Assembly (NCBI GenBank): GCA_937942105.1
Contig: CALDFS010000148.1
Coordinates: 1 to 11,895 of the forward strand
Direction: 5' to 3'
DNA: 11,895 nucleotides
DNA from: an uncultured Ruminococcus sp.
Lineage (GTDB): Bacteria; Bacillota; Clostridia; Oscillospirales; Ruminococcaceae
Part shown: positions 1-7,868 of the stretch, in pieces
Layout: each line of letters opens with the position of its first letter
Numbering within the stretch: position 1 is the stretch's first letter
Notes under the pieces: model-generated
Seen by the model: the letters and a program-made list of their open reading frames with translations, nothing else
What the model was told of the DNA's origin: nothing
Database searches by the model: none
Made by a program: the position numbers and the translations under genes

Positions 1-83
1 TTTGTCCTTTCCTAATTTTTATCGAGGGGTACACAATGCTATTTAGTCGATTTTTTAGAAGAATAATAGTATTATTTCCATGC

Positions 84-129
84 AAAATAACAACCGCAGA
101 ATCGCTGTATTGCAGATTCTGCGGCTGTT
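84..129 (-). terminator. Rho-independent terminator of the signalling operon
   Basis: Seen directly: the arms 115-129 and 89-103 form a 15-bp stem with one G-U pair and an 11-nt loop. On the minus strand the stem is followed by ATTTT. It starts 6 nt after the TAG stop of the hybrid kinase at 136-138, so it should end the minus-strand signalling transcript. I see no gene in the remaining left-hand 83 bases. Confidence 0.88.
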
Positions 130-135
130 ATCAAT

Positions 136-2700
136 CTATTTTCTCTCACCAAAGAACTTAGTCAGCAGCTTTGCAACTTCCTTAACATCAATCGGCTTGG
201 CAACATGAGCATTCATGCCATGCTCCAGGCACCTCTTGACATCCTCGGCGAAAGCGTCCGCCGTCATTGCTATTATAGGCAGGCCGGCGTCGGCGCGCTC
301 CATATGCCTTATAGCGTCGGTAGCTTCATATCCGTCCTTAAATGGCATACGAATGTCCATCAGAACAGCGTCATAATATCCCACCGGCGAAGCGGAGAAT
401 TTGTCTATGCACACCTGACCGTTTTCCGCCCAGTCAAGCTCTAAGCCTATATCCTGCAAAAGCTCCCTTGCGATCTCCCAGTTAAGGTCGTTATCCTCGG
501 CTAAAAGAACGCGCCTGCCCTCGAAGCTTATGCCCTCATCATCCTTGGGCTGTTCACCGGCGGGCTTGTCGGGAATACCCACAAACGGCTTCAAACCGTA
601 ATATAGAGTGGATTTGAACAGCGGCTTTGAAAGGAATCCGCTTATTCCGGCTTCGCGCGCTTCCTCTTCGATCTCACTGCAATCGTAGGCAGAGATAAGA
701 AGTATAGGAATATCATTGCCGAGCTTTTTGCGTAGCCTTCTTGCGGTTTCAATGCCGTCTATTCCGGGCAGCTTCCAGTCTAAGAGTATGATGTAATAGT
801 CGTTGTGGGTGATGTGGTGCTGAGTCGCCATGGTAACGGCAGTTTCGCCGTCGAGTGCCCACTCTGCGCTTATGCCTATTGATTTGAGCGATTCGGTCGT
901 GCTCTTGCAGAGCTGAGAGTCGTCGTCAACAACCAGCATGGTAAAGTCGGGAAGAATCATTTCTTCCTGCTCGCCGGAGCGCTCAAAGTCTAAGGTGATG
1001 TTGAATTCTGTGCCCTTGCCCGGCTCGCTCTTTATGTCGATGCTTCCGCCCATAGCGTCAACTATATACTTGGTTATCGTCATGCCCAAGCCGGTGCCCT
1101 CGGTCTTTCTTACACGCTTTGTATCCTCCCGCGTGAAGGAGTCGAATATATGCTCTAAGAACTCCGGCGTCATGCCTATGCCGGTGTCCTTGACTTTAAG
1201 CAGGACCTTGACGTAATCCTCGCCCTTATCAGAAGGCTTTTCGTGAAGGGAAAGCTCTATAGCTCCGCCCTCGGGCGTGAACTTAATGGCATTTGAAAGC
1301 AGGTTCAGAAGTATCTGATTGAAGCGCACGCTGTCGCACAGAACGTTTTCTGAGGTGATGTCGTATATGAACACGTCAAACCGCTGCTGCTTTGCCCTTA
1401 CCTGCGGCTGGACTATGCTTACAATGCTTTCCATTATCTCTTTTAGCGATACCAGCTCAACGTTCAGAATCATCTTGCCGCTTTCGATTTTGGACATATC
1501 CAGAACGTCGTTGATAAGTCCTAAAAGATGTCTTGAAGAAGTGGTTATCTTCTTCAGGCAGTCCTGAACCCTCTTCGCATTGTCGATATTTGCCTGAGCT
1601 ATTGCAGTCATACCCACGATTGCGTTCATAGGCGTGCGGATATCGTGGCTCATGTTGGATAAGAATTCGCTCTTTGATTTGTTCGCCTGAACAGCCTGCT
1701 GTCTGGCTTCATCAAGCTCCCTTATCTGTTTTTTGTTCAGATTGAAGTAGCGTATGAATATCAATATCAGCACCAAAAGAATAATGCCGCAGCCTATTAT
1801 GAACATGATTACAGACTGCTCGCTCTGAGCGCTTACAACCTCATTAAGCGTTCCGTAGGGCATAATGGTAATTAGGTACCATTCCGAAGACGGAAGGCTT
1901 GAGCAGTACATCTGGTTGCGTATGCCGTCCATGGTGAACATTGCCGAATAGTCGGTATTATCCTCCATGGCCTGTTTAAGCTCGGATATAAACTGCTCAA
2001 CGTCCTTTTTGCCGTTTACGTTATCGTAAAGAGCTCTTGCGCGCTCGAAATAATTGTCCCTGTAGGCGCCGGCAGAGCGCACAACAAAGCTGCCGTCTCT
2101 GCGGATAACAAAGGAATAAAGCAAGGCGTCCTCATCGTCGAGCGAAAGGGTTTCACTTATGTATTCAACAGGCATTCTGCCGGCAATGGCTATGCTTTTT
2201 CTGCCGTCATCCATCATTATTTCAAAGGGTATTCCTATAATTGCCGACTGGTTTCCTTCGGCATCGATACCTATGGAAACCGTCTGCTCCTTCGAGCTTA
2301 CCATTTGAAGGAAGGTGTCGGGATTTGCGGGATATACCGGTGTTCCGTAAATCATTTCGTAGCTTCCGTCTGCAAAATAATAGGAAATGGCCTCCATTCC
2401 GCGAATCTTGCCGTTATATTCAAGCCATTCTCTGATTTCGGCGCAGTCAACATTGGTTTCGACCGGCATTGTTTCAACAAGAGTGTTCAGCTGGGTCATA
2501 CGAAGGTCGAGCATGGTGGAAAAGTGCTTGGATATTCTTTCATTCATGCTCGCCATATAAATGCTTCCGACATGGCTTATGGTTTTTTCACTCTGTATTT
2601 TTGAAAAGATCGGCAGAATCGTAAAAACAGCAACGCAAACCACGCATACAATCACAAGGCTTAACCTTAAAAAATGCGAGATTTTTACTTTTTCCTGCAT
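136..2700 (-). CDS. Membrane hybrid sensor histidine kinase with two receiver domains
   Basis: An 854-residue kinase that would sense an extracellular signal and start a phosphorelay. Transmembrane segments lie at about 12-33 and 297-318. The roughly 260 residues between them form an extracytoplasmic sensor, probably Cache-like (inference from length and position). HisKA follows, with phospho-acceptor His352 in SHDIRTP. The ATPase domain shows the N box around Asn470, DTGIGM at 505-510 and GTGLGM at 535-540. Two receivers follow: the first at about 587-705 (acidic DDD, Asp641, Lys692), the second at about 729-848 (Asp782, Lys835). All catalytic residues look intact. There is no C-terminal Hpt domain; a separate Hpt gene lies directly upstream, its TAA one base from this ATG. 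The start is supported by GGAGG about 8 nt upstream. It is the last gene of the operon. The ligand cannot be told from sequence. Confidence 0.95.
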   Translation of the reverse strand: MQEKVKISHFLRLSLVIVCVVCVAVFTILPIFSKIQSEKTISHVGSIYMASMNERISKHFSTMLDLRMTQLNTLVETMPVETNVDCAEIREWLEYNGKIRGMEAISYYFADGSYEMIYGTPVYPANPDTFLQMVSSKEQTVSIGIDAEGNQSAIIGIPFEIMMDDGRKSIAIAGRMPVEYISETLSLDDEDALLYSFVIRRDGSFVVRSAGAYRDNYFERARALYDNVNGKKDVEQFISELKQAMEDNTDYSAMFTMDGIRNQMYCSSLPSSEWYLITIMPYGTLNEVVSAQSEQSVIMFIIGCGIILLVLILIFIRYFNLNKKQIRELDEARQQAVQANKSKSEFLSNMSHDIRTPMNAIVGMTAIAQANIDNAKRVQDCLKKITTSSRHLLGLINDVLDMSKIESGKMILNVELVSLKEIMESIVSIVQPQVRAKQQRFDVFIYDITSENVLCDSVRFNQILLNLLSNAIKFTPEGGAIELSLHEKPSDKGEDYVKVLLKVKDTGIGMTPEFLEHIFDSFTREDTKRVRKTEGTGLGMTITKYIVDAMGGSIDIKSEPGKGTEFNITLDFERSGEQEEMILPDFTMLVVDDDSQLCKSTTESLKSIGISAEWALDGETAVTMATQHHITHNDYYIILLDWKLPGIDGIETARRLRKKLGNDIPILLISAYDCSEIEEEAREAGISGFLSKPLFKSTLYYGLKPFVGIPDKPAGEQPKDDEGISFEGRRVLLAEDNDLNWEIARELLQDIGLELDWAENGQVCIDKFSASPVGYYDAVLMDIRMPFKDGYEATDAIRHMERADAGLPIIAMTADAFAEDVKRCLEHGMNAHVAKPIDVKEVAKLLTKFFGERK

Positions 2701-2701
2701 A

Positions 2702-3067
2702 TTACTCGCCTCCGCACTCCTTCTGAAATTCGCGGATGGTGTTGGCTGTCACCTTGTAATCCTCTTCAAGCTTGCCTGTCAAAGCGTCAGCCTCCGGCGT
2801 CCATCCGTGGCGCAGAGCGTCGGACATTTCCGAGCTGGATTTTTGCAGCCGCTTAAAGCCCAAATTCTGGCAGATGCCCTTTATTGTGTGCACGGCGCGG
2901 AAGGCTTCTTCGTAGTTCTTTGATTCCATTGAGCTGCAAAACAGTTCAAAGCTTTTATCGTCCAGAAATTTAAGAACGAATTTCTGCACCAAACGGTCGC
3001 TTCTCAGCCTGGATATAACCTCCTGATAATCTCCGCCCATAGCCTCATAGCATTCCTGCAATGTCAT
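2702..3067 (-). CDS. Free-standing histidine phosphotransfer (Hpt) protein
   Basis: A 121-residue, predicted all-helical cytoplasmic protein with the Hpt signature: phospho-acceptor His60 in VHTIKG, followed by a conserved-looking NLGF. Hpt proteins shuttle phosphate between receiver aspartates. Here the likely donor is a receiver of the downstream hybrid kinase, and the likely acceptor the separate receiver encoded two genes upstream; the partners are inferred from gene order. The size fits a single Hpt domain with no added output domain. The start is well supported: AAGGAGG lies 7 nt before the ATG and overlaps the TAA stop of the upstream HD-GYP/GGDEF gene, so translation is probably coupled. 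No cysteine cluster, membrane segment or signal peptide is visible. Confidence 0.92.
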   Translation of the reverse strand: MTLQECYEAMGGDYQEVISRLRSDRLVQKFVLKFLDDKSFELFCSSMESKNYEEAFRAVHTIKGICQNLGFKRLQKSSSEMSDALRHGWTPEADALTGKLEEDYKVTANTIREFQKECGGE

Positions 3068-3078
3068 ATGAATCCTCC

Positions 3079-4692
3079 TTAATTATTGTTTCCGTTGGGG
3101 AACATCGAAGTAAGTGTTCCCTGCATAGAATCGTTGTAGAATGAATAGCGGTTTTTGCCCAGCCGCTTTGCAAAGTACAAGGCCTCGTCGGCGGCGTGGA
3201 AGAGCGAGTAATAGTCGCGGCAAACAGCAGAGCTTTCGGCTATTCCCATGCTTATGCATACCTGAACGCCGTCATAGCAGCCCTTTACGGAATTGAAGAT
3301 GCTCTCTATCGTCTTTTCCTTATCCTCCGGGTTTTCAAGAAGGACTAAGAATTCATCTCCGCCCATTCTTGCACAAATGCTGTTCTTGTCTGCACATTTT
3401 TGAAGCGAGTCCGCGGTCTGCTTAAGTATTCTGTCCCCAAACAGATGACCGTAGGTGTCATTTATGGATTTAAAGGTATCCAAATCAAAGATTGCCATAA
3501 CGTATTTTTTTTCGGGATTTGCTTTAAGAAGCCTTGATATCTGCTCCTTGGCGCTGGTGCTGTTCAAAAGCCCCGTAAGAGTGTCATGCGTTGCCTGATG
3601 CTCCAGCTCCTCGCGCTTCAGCCTTGATTCGTTTATGTCAAACGCCTTGCCGATAAAGCCGGTTCGCTCGGAAGAATCACCGTCAGACCACAGGCAAAGA
3701 GCTACCACCTGATACCACCTTGGCTGACCTTTTATGCTCAGCTGGCATTCAAAGCTCACCGTTGGGGATTCCGGCGTTGTTGCAAGCATTGCCGCCTGAA
3801 TATCGTCAAACCGGTTGCATTCTATCATGTTAAGTACGCTTTGATTGTTCAGCGGGTCTGTTACAGTCTCTTCAAGCCCTAAGCTGTCCGCCCCCCACGA
3901 GGAGACAGTAAGCAGATTTTGCTTGATGGTATATTCAAACTGGATTTCTTTAGTCATTGTGGAAAAGATATTGTACTTCATCCTTTCCTGGTCTAAAAGC
4001 TGAATCGAACGCTCCGAGGCAACAAGCCTGTCGCCGTGAAGCAGTTCCCTTATCAGGTCATTGCGGGCTATTTTGTCTTCGCTCTGCTGAACTCTTGTGA
4101 ATTCGGTGCCAAGTATACCCTCAACCTGCTTTAAGCAGTCCTTCAATATCGGGTTGAACTCGCCGCATTCGCCGTTAAGGATCATGTTTATGGCTACATC
4201 GTGCGGGTAAGCCTTTTTGTAGCAGCGGTCGCTTATCAAAGCGTCATAAACATCGGCTAAGGCTACTATCTGGGCGGATATCGGAATTTCGTCGCCCTTA
4301 AGACCGTCAGGATAGCCCCTGCCGTTGTAGCGCTCGTGGTGCCAGCGGCAAATCTCCCACGCGGTTCTTACAAGCCGCTCATCCTGATAAGCGGGAAGGT
4401 TTTCAAGCATCTGCGAGCCTATAAGCGAATGGCTCTTCATTATCTCGAACTCTTCCTTGGTAAGTCTTCCCGGTTTATTCAGAATTTTTTCGTCTATTGC
4501 AATCTTTCCTATATCATGAAGCGATGAGGCAAGGCAGATTAGCGATATATCCGCCTGCGTAAGCTCATATTTATCGGTAATCTTCTGAAGCTGACGAAGC
4601 ATAATGTCGGTAAATGTGCGGATATGTATTATATGCTGACCGCTTTCGCCGTTTCGGAACTCAACTATATGGCTCAGAATATCAACCATCAT
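3079..4692 (-). CDS. HD-GYP/PAS/GGDEF cyclic di-GMP protein (C-terminal part of a split regulator)
   Basis: A 537-residue cytoplasmic protein combining a predicted c-di-GMP phosphodiesterase and a diguanylate cyclase. HD-GYP, about residues 1-200: HDIGK (His59-Asp60), HHER from 118 and GRGYP at 124-128 are intact. A PAS/PAC-like segment spans about 240-355. GGDEF, about 365-517: the active-site GGDEF at 444-448 is intact, but the upstream RxxD product-inhibition site is not visible. The two activities oppose each other, so the direction of output is unclear. This frame is continuous with the upstream receiver gene apart from one TGA at 4699-4701, and related proteins usually carry the receiver at the N-terminus. 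The assigned start is the first of two adjacent ATGs. Its only ribosome-binding-like sequence, AAGGA, sits about 13 nt away, so independent initiation looks weak. Confidence 0.9.
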   Translation of the reverse strand: MMVDILSHIVEFRNGESGQHIIHIRTFTDIMLRQLQKITDKYELTQADISLICLASSLHDIGKIAIDEKILNKPGRLTKEEFEIMKSHSLIGSQMLENLPAYQDERLVRTAWEICRWHHERYNGRGYPDGLKGDEIPISAQIVALADVYDALISDRCYKKAYPHDVAINMILNGECGEFNPILKDCLKQVEGILGTEFTRVQQSEDKIARNDLIRELLHGDRLVASERSIQLLDQERMKYNIFSTMTKEIQFEYTIKQNLLTVSSWGADSLGLEETVTDPLNNQSVLNMIECNRFDDIQAAMLATTPESPTVSFECQLSIKGQPRWYQVVALCLWSDGDSSERTGFIGKAFDINESRLKREELEHQATHDTLTGLLNSTSAKEQISRLLKANPEKKYVMAIFDLDTFKSINDTYGHLFGDRILKQTADSLQKCADKNSICARMGGDEFLVLLENPEDKEKTIESIFNSVKGCYDGVQVCISMGIAESSAVCRDYYSLFHAADEALYFAKRLGKNRYSFYNDSMQGTLTSMFPNGNNN

Positions 4693-4701
4693 GTTGCTTC
4701 A
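4690..4701 (-). other. In-frame TGA between receiver and HD-GYP domains
   Basis: On the minus strand the order is CGC-TGA-AGC-AAC-ATG-ATG, with no frame change between the two coding regions. Without the TGA (4699-4701) one protein of 689 residues (receiver, HD-GYP, PAS, GGDEF) would be read from 5148 to 3079. TGA ends other intact genes here, so a changed genetic code is not the explanation. A nonsense mutation, true gene fission, readthrough and a sequencing error all remain open. Confidence 0.85.
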
Positions 4702-5148
4702 GCGTTCCTTTTCATCGACCTGCTCAACAACAAGTCCCATTAGCTTTTTCTGCTTGGTATACAAAGGTGTGGTGTTCACAACTCTTCGGTGAACAAGCAC
4801 AGCGTCAAAAGGACGCATTATAAAGTCCGTTGCGCCCATGTTATAAGCGCGCTCGATCTGACCCGAGCCGCTTTCTGCCGAAATAATTATAACCGGCAGA
4901 TCCTCAAGCCAGTGGTGCTGATTCATAACCGAAAGAACGTCAAAACCGTTCATTCGCGGCATAACAATATCCAGAAGCACCGCTGAAAGCTCTATCAGAT
5001 GGTTTTGAATTATGGATATAGCCTCAACGCCGTCAGCCGCCTCAAATATCTCATATTCATCCTGCAAAATGTCCGCAAGAATGGAGCGGTTAAGCTCGGA
5101 ATCATCAACAATCAATATTTTCTGCTTTTGATAATTATTTTTCCGCAT
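4699..5148 (-). CDS. Response-regulator receiver (N-terminal part of a split regulator)
   Basis: A 149-residue receiver. The acidic pair Asp15-Asp16 sits in LIVDDSE, phospho-acceptor Asp60 in LLDIVMP, a serine at 90 ends IIIS, and the usual beta5 lysine is an arginine (Arg112 in MRPFD). After the receiver comes a charged helical linker (about 118-149, to VEQVDEKER) that ends at a TGA. In related regulators this linker leads straight into an HD-GYP domain, and here the next codons in the same frame do encode one. So this may be a truncated regulator rather than a natural stand-alone receiver. The start is supported by AAAGGAAAG about 6 nt upstream. It is the first gene after the operon promoter and long leader, and the probable receiver of phosphate from the Hpt protein. 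Confidence 0.88.
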   Translation of the reverse strand: MRKNNYQKQKILIVDDSELNRSILADILQDEYEIFEAADGVEAISIIQNHLIELSAVLLDIVMPRMNGFDVLSVMNQHHWLEDLPVIIISAESGSGQIERAYNMGATDFIMRPFDAVLVHRRVVNTTPLYTKQKKLMGLVVEQVDEKER

Positions 5149-5405
5149 CGTTATCTTTCCTTTATAAATATCGTATAATCGGGGCGCTCTGCCCCACTAT
5201 TTAAAAGACCTTTCCGCATCAGGCGGTAAAATACGGCAATAAAAGCACCTGAATGCAAATGCATCGAATCCCGCCTGAGCAAAAGAAGGTTATTAGCGTT
5301 GACTTTTTGATGGAATGTCACAGGCGCCCCGCTGATGGGCATTAAAAAGGGAAAGAAAAGGAAATACTTCTGAATTTCAGCAGGAAATGGATATTAATCG
5401 ACACA
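5149..5405 (-). ncRNA. Long structured 5' leader, candidate regulatory RNA
   Basis: About 255 nt separate the inferred transcription start from the receiver gene. Pairings seen directly: an 8-bp stem of 5271-5278 with 5219-5226 enclosing 44 nt; a 7-bp GC-only helix of 5324-5330 with 5181-5187; a local 5-bp hairpin of 5191-5195 with 5181-5185; and a 6-bp helix of 5332-5337 with 5217-5222. The first two are compatible with each other. The last two use some of the same bases and form an alternative set. That is the kind of layout seen in riboswitches. I do not recognise either cyclic di-GMP riboswitch class or any other known aptamer. There is no U-tract, so control of termination is not shown. 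A 63-codon frame in the leader (5151-5342) lacks a ribosome binding site. Confidence 0.45.
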
Positions 5406-5411
5406 TAATAT

Positions 5412-5440
5412 ATTATACTACTTAAAATCAGATTTGTCAA
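5412..5440 (-). promoter_or_regulatory. Consensus sigma-A promoter of the signalling operon
   Basis: Minus strand: TTGACA (5435-5440), a 17-bp spacer, then TATAAT (5412-5417), a perfect match to the housekeeping consensus. Transcription should start near 5405, just after the upstream serine hydrolase terminator. This makes the signalling genes an independent unit and implies a long leader. Confidence 0.9.
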
Positions 5441-5459
5441 TTTGAAAAATGAAGGAATT

Positions 5460-5487
5460 AAAAAGCGGAGCAAAAAGCTTGCCCCGC
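5460..5487 (-). terminator. Rho-independent terminator of the serine hydrolase gene
   Basis: Minus strand: GCGGGGC (5481-5487) pairs with GCTCCGC (5465-5471) through 7 bp with one G-U pair, followed at once by TTTTT (5460-5464). It lies 12 nt after the TAA stop at 5500-5502 and insulates the signalling promoter that begins at 5440. Confidence 0.88.
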
Positions 5488-5499
5488 CAATATAGCTAT

Positions 5500-6639
5500 T
5501 TATTCCTGCCCCTCGGAATTCCTCAGCTCTTCAAAGATATAGGATATTTCGCGGAACATATCATAAACATCGTCCTCCGCACCGTCTAAATTGGTAAGCA
5601 CCGCAAGAACGTAGGGGTGCGGAGCGTCCACATACGCGATATCGTGGAAGGAGAAATCCGCCCAGCCGTATTTTCGGTATACCGGGTAGTGCGAGCGTAT
5701 CATTTTTACACGCGTATTTAGAAGGTCCTCTTTAAACGCTTCAACGCTTGCGGCGCCGCTTGTAAGGTAATGCGCTAAAAGTCTGCCGTCTGCGCCGGCA
5801 GATTCCGAACAGATCTTTTGCTTGCTTCTGCGCGTATCCTCGGCGTGCGTCATGCCGATCTCCTTCAGATATGCTTCAAAATCAGCCCAGGTTGTCAGAT
5901 CCTTCAGCATTTCATAGGCAACATTGTCGCTTCGGGTTATGGCAAGCTCCAAAAGCTGAGCCACAGTGTACTGCTGACCGTATTCGCCGTTTACAATGAC
6001 CCCCGTTCCGCCGAAATAGTGGCGCTCTTCGTAGGTAAGAACCGTTTCCGGGTCGATTTCCCCGCTGTCAATCTTTTGGTAGATATATATTGCAAACGGA
6101 ATCTTTATTGTGCTGGCAACAGGGTAGTGCACCGTTTCGTTCAGAGTATATTCAAGCCCTGTTTCCATATCCATAAAGTAGATTGATACCACCCTGTCAC
6201 GCGGGGTGATGATATTGCCTTCCTCATCCGTTACGGCTTCAAGCTCCGGCTGGCAGCCGCAGGGGATATTTTCAGGGTTACAGCTTTGGTTGCAGGAGTA
6301 TTTTTTCATCAGCTCCGAAATTTTAAGGTCAAACCCCTCGGGAAGCGTGAATTCTATTGCCGGGGGGATATCCTGCTGAACATCCGCCGAAAAGCCGGTT
6401 GGGTATCCGCCGTCAGAAGCATCTGTCGTCGCTGAGTAAACATATTCCGGCGAAGTAGCGCAAGCGCTCTGGGAATACGGCTGAGTGCTTTCCGGCGTTT
6501 GGAAGGTATGTATGCTGACTTCCTTATTCTGCGTTCCGCTTTCGCCAGAAGTTCCCAAAGAGGTCTTTTGGCAGGCGCAGAACAGGCTCATCGCGAAAAC
6601 CATTGCGCCAGCCGCACAGAACATTTTTATTAGCTTCAA
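5500..6639 (-). CDS. Lipoprotein serine hydrolase of the class A beta-lactamase fold
   Basis: A 379-residue extracytoplasmic protein if it starts at TTG 6639. GGGGTGG lies 5 nt upstream of that codon, while the longer GTG frame from 6684 would begin inside a terminator hairpin. A lysine-bearing hydrophobic signal sequence ends in FCAC, a weak lipobox with Cys23, then comes a low-complexity Ser/Thr/Gln linker. Active-site motifs: STIK at 176-179 (SxxK serine) and SDN at 237-239. The third motif is KYG at 323-325 rather than KTG, and I cannot place an obvious general-base glutamate. This fits the broad beta-lactamase2 family; cell-wall peptidase activity or penicillin binding is as likely as drug hydrolysis. 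Just before the domain are four cysteines, 116, 120, 127 and 129. It may be cotranscribed with the foldase through leaky termination, as no promoter of its own is clear. Confidence 0.85.
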   Translation of the reverse strand: MKLIKMFCAAGAMVFAMSLFCACQKTSLGTSGESGTQNKEVSIHTFQTPESTQPYSQSACATSPEYVYSATTDASDGGYPTGFSADVQQDIPPAIEFTLPEGFDLKISELMKKYSCNQSCNPENIPCGCQPELEAVTDEEGNIITPRDRVVSIYFMDMETGLEYTLNETVHYPVASTIKIPFAIYIYQKIDSGEIDPETVLTYEERHYFGGTGVIVNGEYGQQYTVAQLLELAITRSDNVAYEMLKDLTTWADFEAYLKEIGMTHAEDTRRSKQKICSESAGADGRLLAHYLTSGAASVEAFKEDLLNTRVKMIRSHYPVYRKYGWADFSFHDIAYVDAPHPYVLAVLTNLDGAEDDVYDMFREISYIFEELRNSEGQE

Positions 6640-6660
6640 TTCAACCACCCCAAAATATAT

Positions 6661-6682
6661 GCCGCCCGTTTTTGCGGACGGC
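6661..6682 (-). terminator. Hairpin terminator after the PrsA-like gene
   Basis: Minus strand: arms 6675-6682 and 6661-6668 form an 8-bp GC-rich stem with one T-G pair and a 6-nt loop, followed by ATATATTTT. The T-tract is broken by A residues, so termination may be partial. It sits 28 nt after the TGA at 6711-6713 and just before the ribosome binding site of the serine hydrolase. Confidence 0.75.
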
Positions 6683-6710
6683 ACATTTCATTTTTCAACC
6701 GATATATTTA

Positions 6711-7868
6711 TCAGGTAATGCTGTTATAAGTGATATCGTCGTAAAACTCGGAGTAAACTATTTCAGCGTCTGCAAGTATCTGATTTACTTCGATATTGAA
6801 GTAGTCGTTTGCATACTGCTCCTTGATTGCTTCAAAGTTCTGCTCAACGTAATCATCCTGCTCGATTCTCTTTATTATGTGATAGCCATAGTAGGTTTCA
6901 ACGATGCCGCTAAGCTCGCCAACTCCAAGGGCAAAGGCGCCCTCTTCAAACTGGGGTACCATCTGACCGTAGGTGAACAGATAGCCCTCTGTATTCTCCT
7001 GCATACCCGGGTCGTCTCCTACCGACTGTGCAAGCTCGTAGATATCGGCGCCCGCCTGAATCTCGGCAAGCTTTTCCTCGGCAAAGGTCTTAGCGCTCGC
7101 CTTCAGGGTTTCTTCATCGGCTTCCTCGTAGCCCTCGGTGTCTGCGAAATGATCGTTGCTGATAAGCAGGTGGTAAACTCTTACGTAATTGTCCTTTATA
7201 TCCTGCTTTATCTCTTCGTCAGAGGGCAGAAGTCTTGCATTTTCACCGGCGTAAAGGTCGTTATAAACCTTTTCACACATAACGCTGGAGGTGATGAGAT
7301 TTCTTAAAAGCTCCTCCTTGATTCCGGAAGCTGCAAGTGCGTTATTGAAGGCTTCCTCGGTTTCAAACTGGGCTTTTTCCTCTTCCATGTATTCGTCTAC
7401 CTGCTCATAGTCCTCGTCGCTGAGTGCAACATCATACTTTTTGGCTACTATGTTGCCGAAGTTCTGCTCGATAAGGTCGGCTTTTACGTCTTCCTTAAAT
7501 ACTTCAAAGTTTTCCTCGTTGCCTTCCCACATATCGCTGGTGATACCGTGATATGTTGCATAATAGCTTTCATAGTATTTGAACATGTATCTGTATTCAT
7601 CGAATCGGATATCCACTCCGCCAACGGTAAACACAACTGGGTTGTCCGAAATATCCATCTTTTCACCGTTGATTGTAAGGGAAGGAACAACCGTCTGACT
7701 GTCTGTCTGCTCGCCGGAATCGTTCTCGCCGTCGTTATCAGCGGGCTGGTTCTGTGACTGGTCGTCTGTGGAAACCGGGTCGTCGGTCTTATCGCCGCAG
7801 GCTGTAAAGGCTGAGAACGCCATCATAACAGCCGCCAATAGGGCGATGGTCTTTAAAAATTTGTTCAT
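6711..7868 (-). CDS. PrsA-like parvulin peptidyl-prolyl isomerase lipoprotein
   Basis: A 385-residue foldase predicted to sit on the outer face of the membrane and help secreted proteins fold. Residues 1-24 are a lipoprotein signal (MNKFLK, hydrophobic core, FTAC with Cys24), followed by an acidic, Asp/Gln-rich linker to about 60. Residues 75-215 form a helical SurA/PrsA-type N-terminal chaperone region. The parvulin rotamase domain covers about 229-337, recognised by VYHLLIS near its start, then GDDPG, the GYLFTYGQMVPQFEEGAF block and YYGYHIIKRIE. The length is close to, or somewhat above, usual PrsA. The start is supported by TTGGAGA about 8 nt upstream, and the gene ends in tandem stops TGA-TAA. 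The neighbouring serine hydrolase is also secreted and could be a client, but that is inference. Net charge is strongly acidic. Confidence 0.9.
   Translation of the reverse strand: MNKFLKTIALLAAVMMAFSAFTACGDKTDDPVSTDDQSQNQPADNDGENDSGEQTDSQTVVPSLTINGEKMDISDNPVVFTVGGVDIRFDEYRYMFKYYESYYATYHGITSDMWEGNEENFEVFKEDVKADLIEQNFGNIVAKKYDVALSDEDYEQVDEYMEEEKAQFETEEAFNNALAASGIKEELLRNLITSSVMCEKVYNDLYAGENARLLPSDEEIKQDIKDNYVRVYHLLISNDHFADTEGYEEADEETLKASAKTFAEEKLAEIQAGADIYELAQSVGDDPGMQENTEGYLFTYGQMVPQFEEGAFALGVGELSGIVETYYGYHIIKRIEQDDYVEQNFEAIKEQYANDYFNIEVNQILADAEIVYSEFYDDITYNSIT

Noticed and set aside
4699..4701. Recoding of TGA as an amino acid (selenocysteine, tryptophan or glycine)
   Set aside because: TGA is the true stop of argS, holA and the foldase gene here, and no suitable selenocysteine context or catalytic need for that residue is seen in the linker.
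5151..5342. 63-codon open frame in the leader of the signalling operon
   Set aside because: The ATG is preceded by a pyrimidine run with no ribosome binding site, the product has no domain-like pattern, and the sequence is better explained as structured leader RNA.
6640..6684. GTG start at 6684 for the serine hydrolase
   Set aside because: The codon sits within the terminator hairpin of the upstream gene. TTG at 6637-6639, with GGGGTGG 5 nt upstream, gives a normal lipoprotein signal sequence.
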